Positions 1 to 12,607 of a stretch of DNA of 46,155 nucleotides are shown here, piece after piece. This stretch comes from Didymodactylos carnosus. Its lineage: Eukaryota; Rotifera; Eurotatoria; Philodinida; Philodinidae. The first letter of the stretch is position 1. Each line of letters starts with the position of its first letter. A model generated the notes under the pieces. It had not been told where the DNA came from and searched no databases. It saw only the letters and a program-made list of their open reading frames with translations. The DNA lies in contig CAJNOQ010000578.1 in the NCBI GenBank assembly GCA_905250885.1, positions 1-46,155 on the forward strand, in the 5' to 3' direction. A program made the position numbers and the translations under genes.

Positions 1-56
1 GCGTTTTTTAGTCGGTCTCTGGAAAACTGGTTTTCCAGAGACCGACTAAAAAACGC
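1..56. repeat. Perfect palindrome, 27-bp arms, 2-nt spacer
   Basis: Positions 1-27 are exactly the reverse complement of 30-56, with TG between them. The palindrome begins at the first base of the window, inside what should be an intron of the choline transporter gene. The flanking sequence up to about 165 is less AT-rich than the rest of the window. It may be the end of an inverted-repeat element or an inverted-duplication assembly artefact; the sequence alone cannot separate these. Confidence 0.9.
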
Positions 57-185
57 CTGCGGGGGAAAACGGCTATCGTATTCGGCATTAGCATGGTCGA
101 TTACCTATTGTCCACTAGGTTTTAAGCCAAAAGCGATGGGGCAGTTGGTGGCCTTCCCTCGTAAGTTGACTGAATTATAACCTAC

Positions 186-916
186 CAATCCAGCAAAAAT
201 AAAAAATAATTGTACAACATCCGTATAAGCCACTGAATATAATCCACCGAATAATGTGTAAAATACAACAACGGCAGCTGAGATGAGAACTGAGGCTGTT
301 TGTGAAACATCCGTGAATATAACACTAATAGTGGCACCTAATGCTGACAGAATCGCTGCCGACCAAAATACTTCTCCCATCAAGGCAGGAATAAAAAGTA
401 AACCACCCATTCTACCTCCATATTTTCGCTGAAATGGATCTAACATTGTAACGTAGCCGGCACTCCGCATTCGTCGTGCAAACAGTAATCCTCCACATAT
501 CAAACTAATCGCGTAACCCAATGGCGCTTGTGTTGACAACAATCCCGCTGAAAATACCATTTCAGCAGTACCGTTGATATATGCGCCACCAACCCACGTG
601 GCTAATTAGAAAAAAAATAATGAAAAATTTTGACTTTATTACCAATTAATAATGGACAGAAAGTGAATTGAGAAGCCAAGAGGAACGAATTAAGTGTAAA
701 AATGAAAATGTTTTGATAATGTAAGCCATGTATACTATTACCTGTCATTGTAAATATACCCACTAACAATCCAATGTTTCTTCCGGCCAGCATAATTTCT
801 TCAGTATCTGGTGCTTTTTCACTCGATTTTTGTTTGCGACCAGCCCATATTCCCACTAATAAAATAAGTACATAGAAAATAATGACTGCCACTAAACCTC
901 CGACGTGCACGACCAT
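186..916 (-). CDS. SLC5A7: High-affinity choline transporter (SLC5A7/CHT1-like), N-terminal part
   Basis: Na+/Cl- dependent choline uptake transporter of the sodium:solute symporter family, which in animals supplies cholinergic nerve terminals with choline. Two exons are visible: 742-916 (start codon 916-914) and 186-601, separated by a 140-nt GT-AG intron. Together they give 197 residues. The start (MVVHVGG) is chosen because it aligns with the known CHT1 N-terminus; upstream codons in that frame are not conserved. Recognisable CHT1 stretches are FTMTATWVGG.YINGTAE across the splice, then [27 protein letters not shown] and [15 protein letters not shown], covering roughly the first five membrane segments. 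The exon ends ...FAGL in phase 0 at a GTAGG donor (185-184). The rest of the about 580-residue protein lies beyond the window. The open frame that reads on past 186 into 105-185 is intron sequence. Confidence 0.9.
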
Positions 917-3900
917 TTTATTGTTCTTGTTTGTTAGTATTAATTCTAAACAAATATAAAAAATCAACATATAATCAAAGTTTTTTCTTTTATACTAATC
1001 GGTTACGAAAATGAAGAATAAGTTTTGACAAAAATAAAGACTGTAAGTTAAAATTACTACTGATTACAGAGTACAAATAATATAATGATTAATTATATTT
1101 AAAATTTAATTATTCTATTCATTTGGGAGTAACACTATAGTCATTCTATAGTCATTATTTGTCATTATAAAACACATAGAAATCCTACTCTGGAATTACA
1201 AAATTTCATTCATATATATGAAGTCAGATTCTACATAACTATACCATAAGATACTTAAAAGAGATTTCTGTCATATTCGAGGTTGTTAAAAATTTTTCTT
1301 ACTTTTCCTAAGAAAATCGATATGAAGCGTTGTAAAGAAAAGAAATAACAATCTTAATCTTCTTAATAATGTACAATCTATTTTAAAACGAAAATCGTAG
1401 TAACAATCTTATTCTGTCTTATGTCTAATTTTTTTTACATTGTTCATCAAAAAAATGAACTAAATGAGACTATAATTGAATTAACGTTTTAACCAAGATT
1501 TATGAAAATAACATAAAACTATAATTATAAATTAAAATAGTTATAAATATTAGATTTCATTAGGATTTAAATTTATAATATTTTCTTAAACTAAACAGTA
1601 TATAGCCACATATTCAATTTTACAAATTTTGTTAAAATTTATAAATACAGAAAAACTAAAGTAGTATGAAAAAGATGATCAAGATTTTATATCGTCTATA
1701 AACGATTTTACATTTATCTTTAATATCAATTTTAAAAAGCAATTTGACAAGAAATATTGAAAAATTAAATTTAATTACTTTTGTATGTAAAAAGGTAAAA
1801 AGAATAAAAAAAAAAAATTAATACTATTCATTTTTCAATCTACATATTATTGATGATATTTTCACAGAAAATTGAACGATTGATAATACATAACATTCCG
1901 TAAGAAATTATGATGACAATGTGAGAAGATAAATTTTCTGAAATATGAGAGTTTGTAGTATTTTAAATTAATTAGTTCATATGATCATGAATAGTAATTT
2001 TCTCTGGGGAACATACATCAAAACATTAAATTAAAATCTGATATAGTATAACTTACTATATGAACAAATGGAGATTTACACTTCGTGCTACAATCTACAT
2101 TATAACAATAATATTTGTTTTATCATAAAGATCAAACGAGGATTTTTTTTCCGCTTTTTTTTCCTAAGCTAACTATGAGAGAGTTATTTTTTCTCCTTCT
2201 TTGGATGATATACAAATGCGAAACAAATTTTGCGAAAGATAAATGTCTGTGAGAATTTTCTTCTTTTTTTTTTATTCATTCTACGTCTAATATGATGACT
2301 ATATCTAAATTTTCAAGATTTTCTAATATTTCTTTTCCGATATAGGAAAAGTCAATTTTCTTTCTTCTTTTTTTCTTGTAGAATAATATTATGTAAAGAA
2401 GAAAAAGAGGTAAACTCAATTAATTAGTTGTGTAAATTAATAACCGGAATGTACGTACATTATATTCTTTTGCTAACTTACCGTTGAAAAGAATAGAAGA
2501 CTTTGTTCAAGTTCTCATTTCAATCTCTGATAAGTATGAACCAATTTTTACACATGAAAAAGATCAAGAGTATTTGAAATCATAATCAATTTTGAAATAA
2601 TTCTTAATTCACTATTTTCACTGAAAAACTTTGTCTTTTTTTTTTTTATCATCAAAAATTTGTGATGGAAGATCTGATAAAAGTATCGATCCAAATATTA
2701 TTTTTAAAACATAAATATGTTTGTTTCTTATGTTAGTGGTCAAATGCGAGAAGTTGGAAGACTGATAAACATTCTTATCGTTTTGATATTAGTCAACTTA
2801 ATTTAAAAATGATTTTGGACTAAAAGTTATTGTTCACATCAACAGGAGAAAGATTTAATATTGGATATTGTTTATTTTGTTGTTATCATTCAATGATTGC
2901 TGTATTTTATTTTTATTTTTTGCCTCTGCCATGAGAATTATCTTGTTTAAAGTTACCATTTAGCTTCATTTGCTTTTATCGTGTAGCTCAAATTTGGATC
3001 AGAATTATATTTCTGAAAATTTAAAGTCTCAAAGTCTATTTGCGTTAAGTACGTGTATTTAATCAAACTCACTTCTATAATAATTACATTGAGTATATAA
3101 TTTTTATTTGATGATTATAGACGTAATGTTCCACTATAAAATTGAAAATTAATCATTATTGTTTTATCCAATTCTTCTAAAATCTCATTATTGTTGTTTT
3201 TGAAACAGTGAAAAAATTTAAACTAAATTTTAAATGTTTTACAATTAGGTGTTGGAAGCACTATTAAAAATTCTATAAAAATATGACTTATTCATTCGAT
3301 CGATCATTGTATCTTAAAGTTCAAATAATTTTAAATAAATTAAATGTTGAAATAACATTCAATTTGACATAGACTGTCCTTGATGGTAGCAGTAAGTAAA
3401 ATTCAATTCTAGTAGGAAAATTCATGCACATTGATTCTTGAATGTATGCTTCACTAAAATGAATATAAAAATGAAATAAAAATATTCACTATTTTAATGA
3501 TTGAAACTATTCATATACGCGATGATTCCAAATGGAGCATTATAACGGACAGAATTCCGACAGATACAATTGTCGGATGTTTTTTTATACTTGATCATCA
3601 AATTAATAATCATGATGGTGACTTAATACAAAAATGAATATTATTGTTAGTTATTGTTGTTGTTGAATAATTTTATTGGTAAGTGGTGATATAAAATGAT
3701 AAAGTAACAAACAATCTTGACAAATATTTTTCATATATTCTGTGATTCTAAGTGGAGTCAGTTTCTATTAAAACAACAGTAGAATAACGATACATTATAA
3801 CGACAGAATCTCATCAGATACAACCGTGCAGTAAACTAACGATTTAATTGATAATTAATTTAGAACAATATCATACATTTATTTTTTTATTATAACTTTT

Positions 3901-4600
3901 TTATAACTATTCTCTCATTCAAACATATTATTTAACAATTATACAAATAGGACGCAGTACTAAAATTATTGAGACTCTATAAAAAGAAAAAAGTATTTGG
4001 TTCTTTTGAAGAAGAGACAATCTAGTACAGAACAATGTAATACACAATGGAGATCTTCGAAGAACAGAATGTATTCAACATTTCTTTCTACAGACTTAAA
4101 CCTTTCAAAATATGTATATTCATTCATTCAGAAAAATATAGTTGTCGAAGACCAATTTTCCTACGTGATGACCAAAAACGTTGCACGATTATGATCCCTT
4201 TTTTTTATTGAAAATTCTTTGTTGTCGTTTGGCCCTCTCTAACGATTTATTCTCTCATTCACTATGTTTTTAATAACAAAAAAAATCTATTAATATAATC
4301 AAAAGTGAATTTGTACACAAAGGAAATAAAAAATAATTCACTAGCTTCTTTTTAAAATCAACAAGAAGTAAAAAATAGAAAACAATAACAAGATCACATT
4401 TGCTATATAAATAACAATAAATAAAATGTATATAAAACGTACGAAAAGAAAAATTTATCATAAAAATCAGACAAAAATAGGATAAAATTTACACAAATTA
4501 TTGCACAAATAAAATCTGAAATATATTTAAAGTTAAAAAAGAAATAAATAATTTTTTAATCAGTATAAAAATAAAAACAATGTGAAAGACTAGTTTAAAA
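917..4600. other. Gene-poor AT-rich interval between SLC5A7 and MFSD1
   Basis: This is 3.7 kb of very AT-rich sequence with many homopolymer runs. It holds the 5' flank of the choline transporter gene and the 3' flank of MFSD1. The longest open frames (3997-4194 plus, 4270-4461 minus) have no recognisable domain and biased composition, and I do not call them. The only structure I see is a pair of diverged repeats near 3.5 and 3.75 kb, listed separately. Confidence 0.7.
3511..3830. repeat. Two diverged copies of a dispersed repeat
   Basis: A motif close to CATATATTCTGTGATTCTAA followed by R-TGGAG occurs at about 3512-3540 and 3731-3757, and again at 46013-46040. In the first two copies it is followed by a second shared block (CATTATAACG.ACAGAAT..C....CAGATACAA) at 3537-3572 and 3792-3825. 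This looks like an old dispersed element present twice here and once at the right edge of the window. Confidence 0.55.
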
Positions 4601-7600
4601 TTAACTATTAATGGTTTGATCATTACTATGGTCTACTTCTGGTTTTAGTACAACTGATTTTATTGTTCCTACTGATGTTTCTACTGCTATTTTTTCTTGT
4701 TCTTCTTGTGCTGCTTTTAGCTTTCTTTCAGCTGTTGAATCATTCAGTATACCTTTTTTAACTGAATTCCATATATAAAGAAATGCAGCAGCTAATAAGG
4801 CGACTTCCAAACAAATAATAAAAAATATTTCTAATAAGAAATAACCATAAGCGTCAAGAATGAGACCTAGAAAACGAAAATCATTAACAAAATAAATGAT
4901 ATATAAATAAGAAGACGAAGATAATTTTACCAGTAAAGATATTCCTAAATTAAAACAAAAAATGTTATCAATAAAAATTTTTGTCGCATTTTTCTTAATA
5001 AAAATACTTACATAACGGCCAAACCCAAGTTTTGAATTGATTGCATGAGACCATAAGCTAGAAAGAATAAGACAAAAGAATACTTTATATCGAAATATTG
5101 ATACAGACTTCATAATAGTAAAAAACAAAAAGTCAGATAAAAAATTAAAAGTCAGATTTGCAGTCACTTTTTCGACACTTCTAGTTTACGTTTATGCTTT
5201 TGCGAGACACTTACCAGTGCCTAACATTTGTTTCGGTACTAAAAATGCAACCATTGGCCATAGTGATGCTGCCAAAATTGAATATGCAATACCCATAATA
5301 ACCAAAGGTACAACGGGATGTATAAACAAGAATGCTAACATTATATGTGAGACGATTGTTGCAGCTATGCTTCCAATTAACCAAAAAATATTTCTTCCTG
5401 TACGATCAACAAGATAACCAAGTATTGGTGATAAGATGGCAGACATAAAATAAACTAAACTATTACACGCATTGGCCTAAAAGAACGAAGAAATAATAAT
5501 TGTTTTCTTAAATAAAAAGCTGAGATACACAATGATTACACTTACCCAAGCGGGGGATAAATTATATTTTGATCTAAAGAAAAACAACGACAACAAGAAT
5601 GAATTATAAGATAAGTTGCAAATGAAAAATAACAACAATATTACATACTCAAACAATAATTGAGCAGCAGCAATAAATGGAAATACCGAAATATAATAAA
5701 AAACACAGATGATAAAAACACAATAAAGTGATGCTGGAAAATGTCGAACATCTATAAAAAAAGAAATAGGCAAATTAGCATAACGATCAATATGAAGAGA
5801 AAAAGGCACTTCTGTTGTCTTTCTTTCACAGGAGAGAGAAGTATCTGTTCTAAAAATCATTGTATATGCAATATTGACACACTAGTTTTTTTGGATATCC
5901 TGATAAGTATTAAATAAAATTGTGATTTGCCGTTGAATTTCTTCATTTCTTCGACTTACTACGACTTTTCAAAAATTTGGTTAAATATAAGCAAGAAAGC
6001 TTAAAGAAATTAAGGAAAATCTTCATAATACTACAAGGGTCTTAAATTTCGAAAAACCCTTCGGTTTCAAAAAAATTCAATTGTTTTTCGTTTTCGTTCT
6101 TCTAACTTTTTGAAAGTATTTTTATCGGTTTCAGCATTAAAAACTAAGTATGAGAATGGTGTTTGATCGAGGTTGAAGTAAAAGGTCTATCCAATATGAA
6201 CATCTTGGACTTCCTCTGTAAAAATTTCCTAAACAATTTTGCAAACCTATCAATTTTTTTTGTGAAGAGAAGAAGTTCGAAAACCGAGTCGAATGATATA
6301 CTTTTTTATCTTATTCGATTACCCTTAATTTTTTCGAACTTTTATCTCGAAAAATTAATGAGATTTTCACCAAAAATGAAAATCAACAAAAAATATCAAA
6401 ACATATGTCATTCGACTCGATTTTCGACGCTAACGCCGAATATGATAACGCATAATTGTGAGTTCTGGTGGAGAAAATAGAGAATTACGGGCAGAATTCC
6501 AATTTTATCGCTTCTGATTCAGAAAAAATGTATTTTCTCAGGAACGAAATAAATTTTAAAAAAAAGCGATGCATATTTTCCAAGCTCGTTTAATGGCAGT
6601 TCTAATGAAATAAAAAGGTCAGCTTCTTCTGTTCACAACAAAGGTAGATAGGTTTGAAAAATTGTTTAGGAAATTTTTACAGAGGAAGTCCAAGACGTCC
6701 ATATTCGATAGACCTTTTACTTCAACCTCGATCAAACACCATTCTCATACTTAGTTTTTAATGCTGAAACCGATAAAAATACTTTCGAAAAGTTAGAAGA
6801 ACGAAAACAAAAACAATTGAATTTTTTTGAATACTCGAATCACATTTTTTCATCAGTCAGACTGAAGCTTGGACTCAATAAACTTATGATAAATTGACTA
6901 GAGTCAGTTATGTGAAAATTTGGATTCTTACGAAGGTATTTCTTATATTGTTACAAGACAGCACATAGTAAACGTTCAAAAGAATGAGTACAGTGAATGC
7001 TTAAAACAACAGAAGCTGAAAGTTGTGCGTGGAAAAATGAATCAGTAGGAGTTTTATCTTTAGAAAATGATTCGAGGCAGTTTTTTTACGCGATTCAGGC
7101 TAGAAAAAAGTGTCGATTCACACATCTCTTCTTTGTTTTAGTCAACAACTAGTACGTTAACATTTGTCTATACATTTTAGTTTCTTTCTCTTGAATCTTA
7201 AACAAATTTTTTCAGTATCGTTCACTCTTGGGAAAAAAATAAAGGTTCAAACGAAAAAAAAGATGATTACCTGAAAGATGGAATTCCTCGCCTAAAACAA
7301 AGATAATATGAAAACAGTAACAAAATTTAAAATGAGAATTTATCGTACAAACCAGCTACAATTTCATTATCTTCTACCATTGCACGTCGACGTCTTGTAT
7401 CAAGCCACCATAATATAAGTCCACAAATCAATGAAATAATACATGTTGATACAGCTATAAGTAACGTGGTACCAATCTGTTTTGGACCGGATAAATGACC
7501 ACCTAATGAATCGTAGATTGGGCGTATAGTATTTAAATTAATTAAACTTCCCTAAACAGATAGCATATAATAAGAATAAAAACAACAATCATTGAGCAAT

Positions 7601-8287
7601 ATTTTAGTACTAACAACACGAGCAAATGATATTTGCAAGCCAAATACAAAATTTAATTGCTTCCCAAAAAACCAGTTAACAGCATAAGCATTTTGTGCAC
7701 TAGCCAAACTTTCTCCACCAATACTACAAACAAACCACGCTTTGTTTATAATATGAACAAGAAAACGAAAAACATCGAGACTCACCCAAAAATAAATCGA
7801 CCCGCATTCATTAACCAAATCGATCTAAGATAACCACCAAAACCGAACACAATTTGACCAAGAACAATAAATGCCGAAAATAGGACAGCACCGAATGCAA
7901 CACCCAAATATTTATCGATCAAAACACCACCGACAGCTGCTAGAACCACATTTGGCCAACTATACCATGAATAGAAAGCTGTAAATGTACTTGAAGATAT
8001 TTTCAAATCATCTTTCATAACATCTTGTAAACCTGCTGGATTATCATAACAGTAATAAGAGCCTAGAAGAAAAAACAATAAGAAAGAGATCACAGATATA
8101 ATCGTGTTCAGTTCGATTCTGTTCGATCAAAAGGAAGGTACATACCAAATGACAAGAAACACATAAAAAATACTGCAATCCATTTCAGGAAAGGTCCACG
8201 TGGATCTAAAAGTTTATTGCCAGGTCCATTTGATCGATTTTGTATAATTTGTATGTTTTCGCCGTTAGCAACAGTTGCAGTGTCCAT
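4601..8287 (-). CDS. MFSD1: MFSD1 lysosomal major facilitator transporter
   Basis: Multi-pass major facilitator protein; MFSD1 of mammals is a lysosomal membrane dipeptide transporter that pairs with GLMP. Eleven exons join in phase to 488 residues (human 465): 8146-8287, 7786-8062, 7615-7723, 7353-7551, 7271-7291, 5649-5751, 5546-5573, 5215-5476, 5012-5057, 4931-4944, 4601-4866. Family signatures seen are FGSYYCYDNPAGLQ, FYSWYSWPNVVLA, GRFIFGIGGESLA.AQN, FIICVFYYISVFPF, LVDRTGRN, LWPMVAFLVP and ILDAYGYFLLE. A dileucine lies in the cytosolic N-terminus (L26-L27), where human MFSD1 carries its lysosome-sorting dileucine; the acidic residue of the classical motif is not obvious. Exons 5, 7 and 10 are only 21, 28 and 14 nt. 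Intron 5 is about 1.5 kb and carries a large foldback element. The polar C-terminal tail (about 60 residues) is not conserved. Confidence 0.93.
6067..6830. repeat. Foldback element in MFSD1 intron 5
   Basis: The left arm 6067-6251 is nearly the reverse complement of the right arm 6647-6830, and weaker complementarity continues inward to about 6285 and 6612. A second, nested inverted pair lies in the loop (6274-6300 against 6404-6430). The transcript of this intron could form a hairpin of roughly 200 bp. There is no transposase-like reading frame, so if mobile it is non-autonomous. I found no convincing target-site duplication. Confidence 0.85.
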
Positions 8288-8898
8288 TGATCTTTTAAGT
8301 GATGATGATGTAATTTTATATTATCTAAAAAGAGAATAAATAATTATACAATGTGACAAATCAACAGAATGTAACAATAAAATCAAATGTAACAATCAAA
8401 CAGAATTTTGAACAAACAAAATGGCAACAGTTAATTCTAGAGATTTACTTTTGATGTTGCATCAAATAACTGTTCGTAAATGTAGATTCTGAGAGATGAG
8501 TACACAAAAAGTAATGTTCTTCTCTGGTGATTGGATAGAATACGAGTAAAACGATGACAATTGTTGAGAGACATAAATTTTCACGTAAATACTTATCATT
8601 TTGAAAGCAAAGGGATAACAAATTGATGTCGATTACACGGTAGAATGGGTGTAACAAGCTTCTACTAGAAAATATAAGAAGAGCGTGAACAAGATTAATG
8701 GACTTGGTCTTGGAAGTCATTTTTCATTACATCTTCACTACATTCTTTTGGTAATCAAATGATATCTTGGCAACTAGATCTATCAGATTCTCTTTTAGAA
8801 GATTCTAATGACCAAACTCGATTTAAAAATAAAAAGATGTTTATGATTTACCATAATTCTCTTTCTAACACGTTTTGTGTTTTTTGTACGTAAACACA
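8288..8898. other. MFSD1 5' flank / GTF3C4 3' flank
   Basis: A pyrimidine-rich splice acceptor (TCTCTTTTTAG, AG at 8326-8325) lies about 37 nt before the MFSD1 start. It could be the end of a 5'UTR intron or a trans-splice site. The minus-strand open frame at 8445-8720 has no recognisable domain and is not called. Nothing else stands out. Confidence 0.6.
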
Positions 8899-11769
8899 TC
8901 ATGTACAATAGGTACAAACAGTAGAAAATAAAAAATGTAATTGTTTACTTTCATTAGCAAAATTTTCATATTGATTATCTAAAGGATCCAATGAGATAAT
9001 TGTTCGTTCACATAAAGAACAACATTGTGCTTTATCAAATTGTAAAGGTAAAAATGTTCGATTGCATCGTGGCCAGCAATGATTATTGACACACGTACAA
9101 GTGAACAATGACAAATTATCATTGTTTATCTGACCATTACACAGAGGACAAGTCAGAATAAATGTTATTTTTGTTAGAGATTCATCAACGAGACTTTCTA
9201 CACAATTATATAAACATAATTCTGATTTTGTTAATTTTTTCTTTGACGTACCAAATAATGTAACGAGTAATTGATTTAATTGAGATAAATATTTCTGAAG
9301 AAGTTTTGTTTCTGAAGCCACCTGTTGCGATTTACGATTTTTATTTAATGCTAAACTAGTTGATTCTAATAATGATTGTAAACGACATAAACGTTGTAAT
9401 GAATAGAATGATGATTGCGAGATGATGGATGGTGATATGAAACGTTTTAGTATTTGATTTGCTTGATCACGGTGTTTTGGCAGATAGTATAGTATTAATG
9501 CTAATTCATCATAGGATTTCCATAAAGGAACAGTCGTTTTTCCAAGAAACTGTTCTAACAATGAATTCAAGGATTGTTGTTGTTGGTGATGCGGCCATAT
9601 ATGAACAACACATGAAACATAACCAAACTTTTCATTTGGATTAACAATTGGAGAATAAAAAATACGATTTAATAATAATTGATTATTCATCAGCGTAAAA
9701 TGACGGCATAACAATGGTTTACGTGGTGAATAATGTTTCGATTGCGCAGTAACAATAAGTTTAAAATCAAATGAGATTTCATCAGCTGATGGCGATGCCA
9801 TTGTCAATGAATATAAACTACCGTCTTCACAACCGATCACGACTGTTTGTTCATCACTGGAATATAATATTTGAAAACCGATTATGTTCGAATGTAACAT
9901 CTTCGAATTTATAAGATGGCAATGACAGACAGAATAAGCAGTTGATTTCTAAAATATTCAAATAAGTTACATTCCTTGAACATTAAGACTAGCATAATCA
10001 ACAAGATATACGTTGGAGAATCATGTACCAAGAAAAATTAACAAATCCGCGACACTTTTCGATTATCTGCTCTTCGCAGAAGATTGTGTACTTTAAAGTT
10101 CATAAGGTGACATAATGAATAAGGTCTTTCGATTTTCCAGAGATGGTTTTATTAGAGCACTAGCAAATAAGGAGATATCTCTTTTCGCACATGCATATCT
10201 TTCTGTTCTCTTTCGTTTCAATCGACGCGCTGAGACAAAAAAATGTTGGCACACGAGATATCGTATGTGAAAAGAGATATCTCCTTATTTGCTAGTGCTC
10301 TATTATTTTTGAAAAAGGAGACAATCTTGGCTTATATGAGAACACTGACCAATAGGAAACAAGATAATAAGCAGAAATAAATGGAATTCCGTTCTATTGT
10401 CAAATGTTGCAAAAACAGGCGAACTCATCTACTTTTTAGTTTGAACGGTGGGTCGTCTGATCTCTGATGAAATTGAACTAGATGGTAACAATGATTGCTG
10501 AAACAAACTTACGGGATTAGCATCATTCAAACGATTTTGTTCAAGTTTATAAATTAGACAATAATTCATTTTCGCTTCGATGATCAACGTCTTTTGTTGT
10601 TTACTGTAATTTATCATGACTAAATGTTCAGCGTTCATACTATCATTTTCATCTTCATCTTGCTTGATATCAAATATGTTCAATTCGATATACATATTTA
10701 CTGATTTTAGTTCATACAATGTTGTCGGTGTCTTATGCTCATAACAATTCATCTTAATTAACACACGTTTATTTTCTTTGCCAACAATAACGAGCAATTT
10801 TTCATCCTTATGCCAAGTCATGGTAAGAGGTTTTGTAATGCATGAATCTAAAATAGCTAATGGTTCACTATTTATGCATTTCATACCATCAAATTCCCAT
10901 ATAATTAAATGTCCCGAGTATTGTAATTGAAATAGTAATGTTGTTGATGGTGATGATGACAATGCTAAATTGATCCATGTGATAGCCGATGTTAAATGCG
11001 TATACAAATATCGATAATCGTGTTTATCATTCGAATTTTTTGGAAAGTATTCACTATTATGATTTTCTAGATAATTCATCAGTAATGTTGTTAAATCGAA
11101 TAGAATTTTTGATGTACACGATTCATAATAACGTTTTGAACACGAGAGTACTTCATAGATGAATAATTCATGGAGACATGTTATGGTAGCTAAACAATTT
11201 TGTCCATTTATATATGGTAAATCACATGGTAAGAACATACATGTACGATAACCTCGATATTGCGTTGTGTCATGACATAATAGGCGATCGAATGCAGATA
11301 ATGATGATGGACGATTTGAATACGCTTCATATAATACTTTAAGCCATTGTTTAATAAGTGAAAATGCTTGGCACGATGGAGCTGATGAAGATATTTGAAA
11401 CGCTAAGGAATTTGGCGAATCAATTATATGTGGATAATGAATACGTGTTATCATCATCGAAGAATAATTTTCATTCTCTTGTGGATACTGTGGATTAGAT
11501 GTAAATGTTTGCTGGATATAGGTTTTCGGTGAACAAATAAATATACCATCAGATGTCGCATACGCTATTTCACATGTTAAACTAACACTTGAACATAGCT
11601 TATCATAAATATGAACTTTTTCTTGTTCATAAAAGCTATAAAGTTCTAGAGGTGGAACTTGTGGTAATGGTGAGATTACAGTAGAAACAGAAGAAATCGA
11701 CGATGAGGATGATTTACGAACACTGTCAACACCATTTTGATGGGTGGTCACGTTTCGTTGAGCTTTCAT
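8899..11769 (-). CDS. GTF3C4: General transcription factor 3C polypeptide 4 (TFIIIC90)-like
   Basis: Probable TFIIIC subunit, part of the nuclear complex that recruits TFIIIB and RNA polymerase III to tRNA-type promoters. Two exons, 10513-11769 and 8899-9948, join in phase 0 (CCC|AAA) through a GTAAGT donor to give 768 residues (human 822). The reading frame continues past the donor to a stop at 10429, but the perfect donor and the in-phase acceptor favour splicing. The N-terminal 500 residues have the scattered WD-like repeats of the TFIIIC delta propeller (for example ITWINLALSS...LIIWEFD and IGCEDGSLYSL). The last 83 residues match the putative zinc-finger domain of the family: CPLC at 686, then C.NNHCWPRC, C..C, and a terminal CTYC. 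The start at 11769 follows a TATAG acceptor by 2 nt. Assignment rests mainly on the C-terminal cysteine pattern and overall architecture. Confidence 0.75.
10155..10300. mobile_element. MITE with TA target duplication in GTF3C4 intron
   Basis: A 146-bp element whose ends are long terminal inverted repeats of about 45 bp; the outer 27 bp (GAGCACTAGCAAATAAGGAG and onward) are perfectly inverted. A TA dinucleotide flanks each end (10153-10154 and 10301-10302), as left by Tc1/mariner-type transposases. There is no coding capacity. It sits within the 564-nt intron of the TFIIIC90-like gene. Confidence 0.8.
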
Positions 11770-11785
11770 ATCTATAATGAAAAAC
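11770..11785 (-). promoter_or_regulatory. Splice acceptor 2 nt before the GTF3C4 start codon
   Basis: On the minus strand the sequence reads TTTTTCATTATAG then AT then ATG. The AG is at 11773-11772 and the start codon begins at 11769. An acceptor this close to the start leaves almost no 5'UTR unless a leader is added, so it is a candidate spliced-leader addition site. Confidence 0.5.
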
Positions 11786-12607
11786 GACACCAAAAACATC
11801 TACTTTGATTTCCAGACGACATTTCAGATTGTTGATTAGGTCATTTATCCAGCTGCTTCTAACTTCTAATAGTCCCGTATAGTAATTAGTTAGATAACTA
11901 AAGAGGCAAACTAGGTCATTGTTTGCCAGAGATAGACTTTGTCACACAGAAGAGAACAACAGAAACACGGCATAGTTGCAAATTCTTTCGAAATCTCTGA
12001 AATATTGTTTGCAGTGATAATTTGCCCTCTGATGGTCCTACTTAAAAAACCATCATATGATCATTGGATAGTCGTAATCTAAAATATGAAAAATAATGCT
12101 CGACTATCTGAAATAGTATTCGATGTTATACAAAATTACCAAAAAACAAAACGCTTTCCTTTTTTCGTGTAAACGCATTTGGAAAACTTATCACATAAGT
12201 TGAATCACAGGAAACATTATACAACGAAAAAGTCTTACAAAATATTACCTTCTATTTGTTTTCGAAACAAGAAAATAACAGAAAAGGCATAGAAAATAAC
12301 CGGGTAAAAAAAATTGCAACATGTTGCATTTAATAAAAAAAAGTAAACAATTCAAACCCTTCAGATAATAGCAGAAGAGAAAAATGAGCAATAAATACTA
12401 AACGACAACTAGCAGTATCAAACGCTACGAAGCACAAAAACCAGTGATGACAATATAAAACAACAAGAATTCGATATTTGGAACGTTATCAGTCAGTATA
12501 GAAATGAGTGGAGCTTTTAAAGAATAGATATCACTGTTGCGAGGTGAGACTACAGATAAACGAATGTACAAGGTTGATAATAACATACAAATACTTTAAT
12601 CTCTATA
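11770..12607. other. Interval between GTF3C4 and SLC25A10
   Basis: About 840 bp holding the 5' flank of the GTF3C4-like gene and the 3' flank of SLC25A10. I see no gene, repeat or clear promoter motif beyond the splice acceptor just before the GTF3C4 start. Confidence 0.6.

Noticed and set aside
602..741. Extension of the SLC5A7 first exon to the stop at 602
   Set aside because: A GT donor at 741 and AG acceptor at 602 restore the conserved TMTATWVGG sequence in phase, so 602-741 is an intron.
3997..4461. Short open frames downstream of MFSD1
   Set aside because: AT-rich translation, no homology recognised, no splice partner.
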